From NCBI GenBank assembly GCA_905183005.1, contig CAJJDO010000008.1, forward strand, positions 560,927 to 624,926: DNA of 64,000 bases. Direction: 5' to 3'. Shown here piece after piece: positions 1 to 10,357 of the stretch. Within the stretch, counting starts at the first letter, position 1; every line of letters starts with the position of its first letter. The stretch comes from Paramecium pentaurelia. Taxonomy: Eukaryota; Ciliophora; Oligohymenophorea; Peniculida; Parameciidae. The position numbers and the translations under genes are program-made. The notes below the pieces were generated by a model that ran no database searches, had not been told where the DNA came from, and worked only from the letters and a program-made list of their open reading frames with translations.

Positions 1-191
1 TTAACTAAAGTTTCATCATCTTCAACTGACAACAATTCTTTAACCATTTCTTTGATGATTTTTCTCATAGATAATTTAAGAAAGTTAGCAATTGAATCAA
101 ATTTCTTTATTGCTGATTTGACTCTTATTCTGAAATCTTCACCTTAATCTCTTATCATCTATTATTCATAAACAGTTGGCTAATTAGTCAT
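1..191 (-). CDS. N-terminus of an unrecognised protein, cut by the window edge
   Basis: Read on the minus strand from an ATG at 191, the frame stays open to base 1, giving about 63 residues with TAA/TAG as glutamine. It starts MTNQPTVYEQQMI and goes on in a charged, helix-prone stretch rich in Lys, Glu and Ile (for example RKIIKEMVKELL). I recognise no family. The 3' end lies outside the window. Its start codon is only 13 bp from that of the divergent TMEM164-like gene, so the two must share whatever promoter exists. No intron is needed in the visible part. Confidence 0.6.
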
Positions 192-204
192 AGAATTTTA
201 ATTA

Positions 205-1138
205 ATGGATATTGTACGCTGGGGACTGTATGGTAATATCTACACAGAGACATATTAACACTTATCAGATGGTGGACCAAATTGTTATAATGATATGACT
301 AACACCTTTCGTATTTCAATCTCAACAATTTCTGCAATAATTTGCATTCTAGTGATGTGTAAAAATTTGTTCAAATATAGAAAAATGTTGGGCAAAAATA
401 AAAACATCTTAGGAATTATCAAGAGCTATAGGAAAGAAACCTAATATTTTTGAGTATTTGGTTGGATTGGCATGTTGGGGAACATTTGCTGTTCAAACTG
501 GATATAAATTATATACAGGAAGGGGTATATGTGAGAATAAGACAATTACATAGGTGTGTTTATGAATAATCCATGTCATATAGTGTTATTGATGTAAGGA
601 TATGTGTTATTGACTAAAAAGCATAAATTTAGTGCTGTGATTTTTATATGTCAATTAAGGTGGCTATATGGAGTATTTGCAGTATTGAATTATTCTCTAA
701 ACTATAGGCATTGAAATTTCCAGTTACTACAGGTATGGAATTGCCATTAGAAGTTGAATTCTTTTGGATAGAACATCTTCTTGGAGCTTTTGCAGGTCCT
801 TTAGCATTGACATTAAGTGGAAGATTTTTCTTTTTTGAATATAAAACATTCTTTGTTCATTAAATGTTTGGATGGGATTCTCATGTACTTTATTAGAGAG
901 TAAGAATAATATTAAAGTATAGATTTATATGTTACCAATATCATTGATGACTTGGGCTAATTTAAATTATATGCTTTGTAGACCAGATCATGATCCATTT
1001 GTTCCATACATAGGAAATTGGTATTATGTATTTTCAGAGATATACTTAAATTTGGTTAGTATAATTGCATTTACAATTGTATTTACATTAACATGGATTT
1101 TAAGAAAAATCATAAGATATAAAGAAAAATAAGATTGA
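205..1138 (+). CDS. TMEM164-like multi-pass membrane protein
   Basis: A hydrophobic protein of about 275 residues is obtained after removing four small GT-AG introns: 359-380 (22 nt), 558-583 (26 nt), 682-707 (26 nt) and 900-922 (23 nt). Each removal rejoins strongly coding frames. The C-terminal part contains WANLNYMLCRPDHDPF, which resembles the WANLNYMLC/DPF signature I recall from the TMEM164 family, followed by a last membrane helix and a basic tail ending RKIIRYKEKQD. Several further membrane segments precede it (for example LLGAFAGPLALTL). TMEM164 is described as a membrane acyltransferase acting on ether phospholipids in animals; the same function here is inference. The gene ends 31 bp before the convergent deubiquitinase. 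Confidence 0.65.
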
Positions 1139-1169
1139 ATTATATATTTTACATTACCAATAAAATTAA

Positions 1170-4100
1170 TCATCTTCCTAAACTACATTTTTGAGAGTCT
1201 GTTCTTCTATAAAATAAAACATAAGCAGCTTCACTTTCTACATCTGCTGATGTGATTCTTGCACTTGAATCATTGTAATCAACCCATTTGTTTATTAATT
1301 AATTATAAGCACAGGCAGTATAATGTCCACCTCCTAAACCACCAAAATGATTATCAACTCCATATAATTCATAATTATAATCTATTGGATCATTATCATT
1401 AACTTTTGAAAGAACAAAAGGGTTAAGATTTAATTTTTTTGGAAAATGAACCATAGTTGTTATTTTTTAAGACCCATTAGAATAGAAGAAACTTCCATAA
1501 CTACTTATTCTATTATTTGCAGATCTAAATCTCTTTAAATGAATAATCAATAATTATGGAGCTCTATATATTTCCATCTATTTAGTAGCTTATACATGTT
1601 GTTTACATCTATTACAATACCATTCATCACCTTTACCTAAGACTTCTTCCTTTGCAAAAGATCTTAAACAATCCTCTAATGTATATTCCCCTTTTCTTAA
1701 TTATCGATTTTATTCATCATTGAAATCTTTGCATCTTTAAAATTTCAAGTTTTGTATTTCTGATCTACCAAATAAAGGATTCAATATAACATGAATAGAT
1801 AGTATTTTTTATTTATAATTTTCAAGTGTATCTTAACTCATATAATCCATTGGTTTTCCATTATATACTAATTTATACAATTCAACTTTAAATTATTTAA
1901 TTTCATTAATGAATTCTTCTAATGTTTAAGGTGCACCTTAACAATATTCTTAGATATTTACTCCTTCATTTAATAATTAATCTGCAAGTTCTTAGATAAT
2001 CAATATTAGATGATGTTTGAATTATTAATAAATTTTAAAGTAAATATCAATTATTTTATTTTACTTTTAGAGTACAAATTATCTTGGGAAAGTTATAATT
2101 TATTCATTAAAATTTGAACGATCTGTTTTGTTACAATAATAAAAATCAATATGAATTTAATCATCTGATAATTGATGAAATTCTTTTTCTATTTAATATA
2201 CAAATAATTATCCTTCTTGTTCTTGAATCCATTTTACATTCTATTTCTTTTTAATTCTCTCCTTTATCAAATGATCTTTTAATAAAATAAAATTCATCTA
2301 ATCTTTTTCTATATTCAAAGATTTTGACAATTCCTATCCAATATAATTTGCATCTTAATCACTTTTTATGTTAAGCTATATTTTTAAAGGTATTTTCTCA
2401 TTCTAATATATAAAATATAAGGATAATTATATTAATGTATATGATGGTATTGGAAGTGAAAGACTCATATAAGGATCAAATGTTTTAGAAACTCTATGAC
2501 AATTTGGACAAACAAGAGTTGATTTATATTAACCCACCATCAATTATTGAATTTTACTCTAATTTCTAAGAATATAATTATTCCAAAATATACGAGATGC
2601 TTCAAAATCAGTTTCATCTATTATTTCTACTTCTTTTACAATAGGTTTATTGAATACTTTATTTAGATCTTCATGTAAACCATCTAATAAATATGATAGA
2701 AATTCATGTGAATCCTATTAACCATAACCATAAAATTATGGAGCAAATTTACCAATTACTCTTTTTAAATCATAAGCACTAACTGCTGAATTATTACCAT
2801 ACCACATTATTTTCATTAATTCAGCATAAGCAGTTGCTAAAGCTCCTTTTGTTCCTAAAGGATTTTCACAATTTAAATGTTAATAGAATTCATTACTAAC
2901 CATATATTCAGTTAATTCATAAGTATTACTTAAACATTATAAAGCAGCATTCATAAAACAAGTATTACCTAAATTTTATAAACCTGTTACACCTTTACGA
3001 GAATCATTCATTATTTAAGGAACATCAGATATATTTATTTTTCTTTTAACAGAAGATATCTATTTTTTATCAATTTCACTTATTTACCAATCTCTACCAT
3101 ATCTAATTTCACAAATAAATAAATCTGAACTTGTAAAATTAATTTCATCAATCATTGTTGTTTTGTCTAATACTTTAGCAGATACTTATTTATATAATTC
3201 TCTTTTTTATAACTTCTTTATAAATTCTTCTTAACTCTAAAAATCATTAAACTTCCACCATCTCACTTCATTATTCAATTTCAATATTCTATTCACTTTC
3301 TTACACAAATCTAATATTAAATCACTACTATTTGCAGTAATTAATCTACCTCTATGTTTTTCTTCATTTGGTAATATTATAAATTAGATCATCCTTGGTA
3401 CTAACTATTTTATATTATTATAAATTAATTACATCAACATATTTTTAATGTGTTTGGCTATGTTCTACTATTAATCTTTTAATTTCAAATCCACCATAAA
3501 TATTCTTAAAATATTCATATATTTTATGTCCAACAAGTATAAAATCAGCTCCTTCTCTTATATTTTCTTTTAAAATATAATTTGTATATGATTTTGGACC
3601 AAATGGATCTAATTCAAGAGCTGATTAAGCTTAAATTAATGTAAATCCATTTATTGGTCCTGGAGCAGTTATTTACTCTTCAATATCAAGATCACTTGAA
3701 ACATTGAATAGATTCTCTAAAACTTCTATTTCTTTCTCAATATTTAAGTTTTCATTTGGTAATTCAATTGCTGTATCAGTTACATAGCTCTTCCACTTAT
3801 TAAACCATCTAGTTGGTATCAAATAGGCAGGCATACCATCCTATTCAAAATATTTTGTCTTTCTCTCTAATTCAGACAATTCTTCATAAATTTGAAGCTT
3901 TGATAAACAACTTATTTACTTATTCTTTCAAATCAATATTTTTTTACTTGTATGCTAACATGTTATCTAAATTTTCTATTAAATACAATAAACTTTCATT
4001 ATATTAGATTCCTTGAACACATTTTTTCAATTGTTTTGACCAATTTTTTGCTTGTTGAATATTATTTTAATCTATTAAAAGATTAATTAAATCTAGCACT

Positions 4101-4330
4101 AGATTGAAATATTTATCATCATCAACTTCATCTTCATTCTCTTCTTATTTCACTATTTCTAATATTTTTATTTGCAAATTCTTATATCTTTAACTTTAGC
4201 TTAGAATATGCTAAATTAAATAGATTGTCTCCAATTAAGGATTGTTGATCTCTCTTTTTAATATCTAGGTCAAAGATGCCAAGGCTTCTGCATACATTTG
4301 GCGTTCAATTAGTTTATAACATTTCTCCAT
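1170..4330 (-). CDS. Ubiquitin carboxyl-terminal hydrolase with DUSP domain (USP4/11/15 type)
   Basis: A cysteine deubiquitinase of about 1030 residues. Reading from 4330 downward, the N-terminus is helical and is followed by a DUSP-like segment (YLIPTRWFNKWKSYV). The catalytic domain starts with the Cys box GLQNLGNTCFMNAALQCL near 2945-3000. The zinc-finger half-sites are CPNC (in LVCPNCHRVSKTFDPYMSL, about 2490) and CNRC (about 1605). The His box is GGLGGGHYTACAYN near 1300-1355, and the domain closes with AAYVLFYRRTD just before the TGA. Cys and His catalytic residues are intact. At least two introns are required: a 22-nt one ending AAAG in the N-terminal part and a 28-nt one near 3400. 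In the family this enzyme removes ubiquitin from protein substrates; the substrate here is unknown. Confidence 0.9.
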
Positions 4331-4605
4331 TAGAAATTTTAAATAAAAAATTACAATTCTCTTAATCAAATTTAGAAATAATATTTATTTAAATTATTCT
4401 GATGGATTTGGTTTCATCAAAGAATTAATTACTAACTATAATCTCTTGAATAACCATTAATACAGTTTAATTTCTAAGAGAAAAGATAATGTTATTTAAA
4501 TAAGGATCTCAGTGGGTAGGATATTTATAAAAGACATTAAAATTACTTTTAGGAAAAACGAAATGATGTGATTTGGAACTGATTGATTAAATAAATAATA
4601 ATTAT

Positions 4606-6215
4606 ATGCTTTCATTATCAATTTTTAATGATAGATATACTGCTTAAAAGAAGCTATCATCTGGTAGTTTCGGTGTAGTCTTATTGGGTCTTGACAAAGA
4701 GGAAAACATTGATGTGGCAATTAAAATAGAAAAAGAAGAAAATCAAGAAGTTAAATCTTTAGAAAGAGAAGTCTAAGTTTTATAAAGGTTATCAAATACA
4801 GAAGGAGTACCAAATCTCTATTGGTATGGCCAATAAGATGATTACAATATAATAATAATATAACTACTAGGTAAGGATCTTGCTTACTATATGAAAAAGA
4901 AAAGGAGGTTTTCTGTAAAGACAACGATTTAATTAGGAATATAAATTGTTAAAGTTTTGGAAAGAATTCATGAAAAAGGTGTTGTACATAGAGATCTAAA
5001 ACCTGAAAATATTTTATTTGGCTAAGATAATGAGTCTTCGAAAATATATATTATAGATTTTGGAATCAGTAAAATATTTTAAGATAAAAATGGAAGAAAC
5101 ATGTATTATTATATTTTAATTAAGACCTTTTCGAAATGGAAACTCATTTATAGGAACTACTAGATATGCATCTATTGCTGCTCACAAAGGATACGAATTG
5201 AGTAAGAAAGATGACTTGGAATCTCTGATATATGTTCTATTGTACTTTATTAAGGGGTAGAAATCTTATAAATATAAAAAGTCTAGGCAGCTACCTTGGC
5301 AAAATATGCAGAATGTTACTGATGAAGAGAGAACAACTAAAGTTGGAGATATGAAAATGACAATCGACCCTAGAGAATTATGTAAGGATGTACCTATTGA
5401 ATTTCCAATTATCCTTGAGTATCTAATCAATTTATATAAGATATATAAAGGCCTTATAGTATAGTAGTAAACCTGATTATAGTTACATATACAAGTTATT
5501 TCAAAAGTCAGCAGATGGCTTAGGAATAATATTAGATTATGCTTATGATTGGGATATACCATCTCAAAGGAAAATCTGCTCGAATGATATGATAAAATCC
5601 TAAGAAATGCACAGATCTAATACCCTTAATTAGGCTTTATTACCTCCAAATTAATAGGAAATGAAGAAATCACTTGAAAAGGGTAACAAAAATCTTATGA
5701 GATAATCAAGTAATAACAATTTCTTAACTCCTCCTCAAAATAATAAGTTATAACTTCCTCTTTTGAGAAGATCAGATTCTCAATAACCTAGTGTTGCTTC
5801 AAATTAGGGTAGTGCTATGCTTAGTACTTATAATTCCAGAAGACCCAAATATGAACAATCTTTAGTTGTTTTAGACTAATTTGAAGAGGTTAAAAAAAGC
5901 ATTGATAGTATTTAATTAGAAATTGGAAATCAAAATAAATAGTAAATTGAAGAATATAAATTTAACAGAATATTAAATTAAAGTCTTTAAAATCCTTAAA
6001 TTTCAAACATTCAATAATCAAATTATTACTCAGAAACTGTAGGATGGAAAGATTCAATTTTTGAAGAGAATTATTTAGATGATCCACTCTCTAAAAAATA
6101 TGGATTACTCAAAAACAATGGAGTTGATATGTATTTATCAATAATATTATTTAGTGGTAAAAAAGTTTAATTTAAAAATAATAATAAATTCAAATAATCT
6201 AAAAAAAAGAATTGA
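4606..6215 (+). CDS. Casein kinase 1 family Ser/Thr protein kinase
   Basis: About 520 residues. The kinase domain occupies roughly the first 300: glycine loop KKLSSGSFGVVLLG, AIK lysine in DVAIKIE, catalytic loop HRDLKPEN, DFG in IIDFGISK, and GTTRYAS in place of the APE motif, which is the mark of the CK1 family. Two 22-nt introns are removed (one beginning GTATTATTATATTT after RNM, one beginning GTATCTAATC before EYIKALQYSSKPDYSY). The second restores the typical CK1 end of the kinase domain. The C-terminal 200 residues are Gln/Asn/Ser-rich and look disordered. CK1 kinases phosphorylate acidic or primed Ser/Thr; Paramecium carries many of them. All catalytic residues are present, so the enzyme should be active. 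Confidence 0.9.
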
Positions 6216-6468
6216 TTTCTATTTATATAAAGCATTTATTTTTATCTATTTTTAAAGAATACTAAACATAAAACTTAATTTTGATATTAATTTAATTTAA
6301 CAGTGAAAAAAAAGATTATTAATTTTTATTTATCGTTAAATTAAAATTATTTGATTAAGCTATTTATTGAAAATTAATAGAAGTATTTACTGAAAGTTTT
6401 TAAACGTCATGTAATCAGGCTCTAAATATATAATGAATTAAGTAATTATAATATTATTTCAATTTTAA

Positions 6469-7103
6469 TCATAACTCATTTTCATTAGATTCCTAAAATT
6501 ATTTGTATTATTAATTTAAGATTTTCACTAGATTATTCACACTTTCATTTTATTATTCAAGATTCTCATTACCAAAATCAAGATTATACTTTCCTAAGTA
6601 TTGAGCAATTTGAGAATAATGACTTTCTTCAAGACTTCTATATTTTATACTTTTACTTTCTGGAAGCATTTTCGAAATTTGATTTCAGGTCATTGCATTC
6701 TGATTTAAGCTTCTTTTTTTCTATCTTTCCTGTTTACTTATTGACAATCAATATATAAGTTTCTATTTCTTGATAAATTCTTTTATCTCTTGTTCTTTTT
6801 TTTCCTATTCTACCTTCGTTTTAATATACCTAGACAATCGCTTTAGCTGTCGAGTACTTAATTCCTAAGTTTTATGCAATCTAAATCATAATTTTATTGT
6901 TTAAACCTATCTTAATGGTTAGCCTTTAATGCAGGCTTATTCTATTATTTATTAGCGTAAATTAGCGTTAACCCTTTAATAATGCTATGGTCGATTGCCT
7001 TTTTTGCTAATACTTATTTTTAGATAATTTACTTGAAATTCTTGCTATTATTTTAAAGATCTAAGATTTCTTCGCTTTCACTTGCTCTATTCATATTAAG
7101 CAT
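6469..7103 (-). CDS. Helix-turn-helix (homeodomain-like) protein
   Basis: About 190 residues after removing a 31-nt intron (GTTAACGC...AATAATAG) and a 19-nt intron (GTAAAAGTATAAAATATAG). The centre contains LGIKYSTAKAIVQVYQNEGR followed by IGKKR, a helix-turn-helix of the homeodomain-like or transposase-N-terminal type, with the recognition helix around YSTAKAIVQVY. The N-terminus is polar; the C-terminal 70 residues are Asn/Gln/Glu-rich with coiled-coil character. Such short HTH proteins recur in ciliates. They may be transcription factors or domesticated transposase DNA-binding domains; I see no catalytic transposase domain and no terminal repeats, so a DNA-binding role is inference. The 5' start (tandem ATGs at 7103 and 7094) is not certain. 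Confidence 0.65.
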
Positions 7104-7955
7104 ATAATAATTAATAAAATAATTGTTGAAAATTAATATGAATTTGAGATAGAGTATCATTAATAATGTATCATTTTGAAATGACTAATTATAAAAAAAT
7201 TTTTGATTTCTTTTATAAATTTTTCATCAAGTAAGTAATTAATATAATTGGTTGGATTGTTATTTTCATCTTAATTGTATTAATGCATGCCTTTTATAAT
7301 ACAATTATTGTAATTTCAAACATAATAATAAGTTTAAAAATCAATTGCTTTTCTATAAAATATAATATAAAATAAAATTAGTTTTAATTAAAAACTTTTT
7401 TAACCATTTTATTTCCTCATTAACTTCATCTAATTTTAAACTTGAATTAAATTAATAATTATTATAAATATGCCTCTTCATTAATTATTTCTGCAATTAC
7501 ATTTTTAGTTGTTTTTAATTTATTCTTGCTAGTATATGAGTTTGTTAATTAATTATAGTTATTACCTAATTACAAATTTCATTTTGATCATTTTAATTTA
7601 TTTTATAAAAAAATAAATAAATTAGATTGTTAGAGAAAATTAAATATATTTATATAACAAAATGTTATTATTTTTATAATTAATCTTTTTGGTATAGGAT
7701 TATTCAACAGATTATAAATACTAATTAATTATAATCTATAAGATATAGAAAATATTATTTTTATACAAAATAGAACGAAAAAAAAGCAATAGCAGTATAC
7801 AAAATACAATATAATTAATAATATCTATTGATTCTTTCTTTTTTTATTTGATTGAAAACTTTATTCTAAAATCTATTTTTACTTTTTTTTATAATTTATT
7901 AATGTCTCTTTTTTAATAAATTATAAATATACTTAAATAAAATTTGTTAATAAAA
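7104..7955 (-). other. Long AT-rich gap with minus-strand coding-like islands
   Basis: This 850-bp interval has no gene I can close. On the minus strand two stretches look coding when TAA/TAG are read as Gln: about 7400-7480 (ending LDEVNEEIKWLKKF) and about 7190-7280 (containing NNPTNYINYLLDEKFIKEI). They lie in different frames and I could not join them with a GT-AG intron of normal size, starting from the ATG at 7591. It may be a small gene with several tiny introns or the remnant of one. The part next to 7956 is nearly pure A/T and carries no feature I can name. Confidence 0.3.
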
Positions 7956-8780
7956 ATGAATCCAAATACACCTTTCAACGAAAGATTTGCTAAAATATCT
8001 GAAAAACTAAATTCAATACAATTATAACATGACTCTTCTAAAGCACATAGAATAGACACTATTTGTGGAAGAATTAATGGTGTAGAAGAGAGAATTTAAG
8101 ACACAATAACATCTTACAATAGAAAACTTGTATGGATTTGATACTATTTAAATATAGCACTCATTAAAAGATGAAATAGTTCGTCTTTAGAAACAAATAG
8201 AGGAAGAAAATAATGCCTTTGAAACTTAGTTTGAACAAAGAGTAAGAGAAGTTGCTGCCTTTGAAAGTAGAATAACAACTAAACTTGAATAAGAGATTGC
8301 TTTAAGAAAAGATGGTAACCTTAAATTGTAGGGTTATCTTGATGAAAAAGTAAAAAAATTAATTAAATAATTAGGTTGTATATCTGAAATCTGACATACA
8401 AACTGAAGGAAAGATAAGATAAGAATAAGTTGAAAATATTACAACCTCATTGGAAAATGATTTACCAAAATTATATGATATGGTTAAATCAGAAGGATAA
8501 GATAGAGAAGATAATGATAATGGTACATTGAGAAGAGCAGGAGATGAAATTAAACGATTGAATGAAGGTTTAGGAAATTAAAAGAAATTAAGGTATTAAT
8601 AAAATAAATTATAAAAGAGAAGAATCTGAAGCAGCTATATTTGAAATGCTTAAAGATTTGGTTTCTAGAGTTAAGAGTGAAATAGAAGAAGAAAAAAAAT
8701 TAAGAGAAGAATCTTAAGAATCTCTATTAGGATTGTTAGAGGATGCTTGTAATAAAATTTACAGAGCAGCTAAAGACTGA
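7956..8780 (+). CDS. SF-assemblin family coiled-coil protein
   Basis: About 245 residues after removing three introns: a 28-nt one after YNRKL, a 25-nt one beginning GTAAAAAAATT after LDEK, and a 25-nt one beginning GTATTAATAAAAT. The protein is an almost unbroken heptad-rich helix. The N-terminus (NPNTPFNERFAKISEKLNS) and the C-terminus (EESEAAIFEMLKDLVSRV, then LLGLLEDACNKIYRAAKD) match what I know of SF-assemblins. These proteins form striated microtubule-associated fibres at basal bodies; in Paramecium they would belong to the kinetodesmal or other cortical rootlet system. Size matches the family. No missing part is apparent. Confidence 0.88.
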
Positions 8781-9105
8781 ATATTTTGATATATACACAT
8801 TCAAAATCAATTATAAATATAACTTCACTTATGTACATTTTATCTATAAAGTGTATAAAAATTTAGAGTGATTAATATATTTAAAAAAGTGATATTCTTG
8901 TAAATATTCTTAAATGAAGGAAGGGTTTAAACATAAAGTATTTATTTACAAATAGATTAATTTTTTCTATTATTATGAAACATATGTTAGAGATTATATT
9001 TATTTGTAAATATATATAGATTGATATAATGAAGATGATTTAAATAGTTTTTTCTTATCAATTTTTGTAAATTAATTTATTTTTATTAATTTCAGCTGTC
9101 ATTTA
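8781..9105. other. Intergenic AT-rich spacer
   Basis: No coding-like frame on either strand and no RNA gene that I can recognise. It separates the SF-assemblin gene from the next plus-strand gene and presumably holds its promoter. Confidence 0.5.
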
Positions 9106-9522
9106 ATGAAAGCATCAAAAAAGATTTCATCTAGTCGTGCACATCTATAAACAAAATCATTCATACTAAATACATTGTAAAATTGTTAGTTTATAAACTC
9201 TCTTTTAGGGACAAGTCTTAAGATTCGATTGTTATGAAGAAATCACCTTCTGATAATAAGTTAGTCCAAACTTAAAAAGCATATATTATGATATAACCAA
9301 AACTTGTTGAGATATTTGATGATAATAAGACTAAAAAAACAGAATTACACTTTGAGAATTCTATTTCTCAATTGAAAACTGTCTAAATAATTTAAGTAAA
9401 GGGATAAGACAATAAAGAGACTTCAATTAACAGTGATAGAAAATCGAATAGAAAGGAATCAATGAAGTAAATTAGTTATTTATATACTTAGACAATCTTT
9501 GAGGATAATTACTTAACTTTGA
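9106..9522 (+). CDS. Small basic protein of unknown function
   Basis: About 118 residues after removing a 32-nt intron (GTAAAATTGTT...CTTTTAG) and a 25-nt intron (GTAAATTAGTTATTT...CTTAG). The second intron is chosen because it gives a TGA at 9520-9522 and leaves 91 bp before the next gene; without it the frame would run into the start of the L13 gene. The protein is rich in Lys and Ser, starts MKASKKISSSRAHLQTK, contains a short hydrophobic run (KAYIMIQPKLVEIF) and a polar end. I recognise no domain. Confidence 0.5.
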
Positions 9523-9613
9523 AAGTAATGATTTTTATATTGAATAATTCTCATTTGAGACATTTCATATATTTTTTAAATATCCATATATTTATTTTTT
9601 AAATTTTCTAAAG

Positions 9614-10294
9614 ATGAAGCATAATTAACAACTCCCAAATGCCCATTTAAGAAAGCATTGGACAAGATTTGTTAAGACCTTCTATAATCAACCAGCTGCA
9701 AAGAGAAGAAGACAATAAAGAAGATAAGCCAATGCATTAAGTATATGATAATTAAATAATTAAAATAGGAGCATCTCCAAGACCAGTGGAATTACTTAGA
9801 CCAGTTGTAAGAGGCTAAACAATTAAATACAATGGAGTTTAGAAATTGGGAAGAGGATTCTCACTTATTGAATTGAAAGAAGCAGGTCTTAATGCATAAT
9901 TCGCCAGAACAGTTGGAATTGCTGTAGATCATAGAAGAAGAAACAACAGTTAAGAAGAATTGGCAGCTAATGTTAAAAGAATTAAGGCATATTTGTCAAA
10001 ATTAGTCTTATTCCCAAGAGTTGCTGGTAAACCAAAGAATGGAGTAGTAAAAGATTCAGCTAATAATGTTGTTGAACAACCATTCACATAGAATACTAAT
10101 CCAGAAGTAAATTAGAGTTTAATAATTTATAGGTTATAACTTTCTAAAGAACACCAAAGAGAGAAAAGGCAACTGTGATATCTAAGGAATTAAGAGCTAA
10201 AAACGTTTATAGAAGATTAAGATAAGAATGGTACAATGCTAAATTTGTGGGAGTTAAAGAGAAAAGAAAGTAAGCAAAAGAAACCAAGAAATGA
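9614..10294 (+). CDS. RPL13: Large-subunit ribosomal protein eL13
   Basis: A basic protein of about 208 residues after removal of a 28-nt intron (GTATATGATAATT...AAAATAG) and a 26-nt intron (GTAAATTAGAGTT...TTTATAG). Landmarks of eL13 are visible in order: HLRKHWTRFVKTFYNQPAAK with the following RRRQ, the RPVVRGQTIKYNG region, LGRGFSLIELKEAGLNAQFA, ARTVGIAVDHRRRN, and VKRIKAYLSKLVLFPR. It is a structural protein of the 60S subunit in the cytosol. The start ATG at 9614 is the only one that gives the conserved N-terminus. Length is normal for the family. Confidence 0.95.
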
Positions 10295-10357
10295 GTCAAT
10301 ATAATATAGTGTACATTTACAATAAAATATTTAATATAATTAAAACATATGTCTACA

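Noticed and set aside
3813..4007. Plus-strand open frame of 64 codons
   Set aside because: It lies inside the minus-strand deubiquitinase gene, whose frame carries the DUSP-like segment; the plus frame is only a shadow.
6469..7103. Transposon insertion, because of the transposase-like HTH
   Set aside because: No catalytic domain, no terminal inverted repeats and no target duplication are visible around the gene, and it has two spliceable introns.
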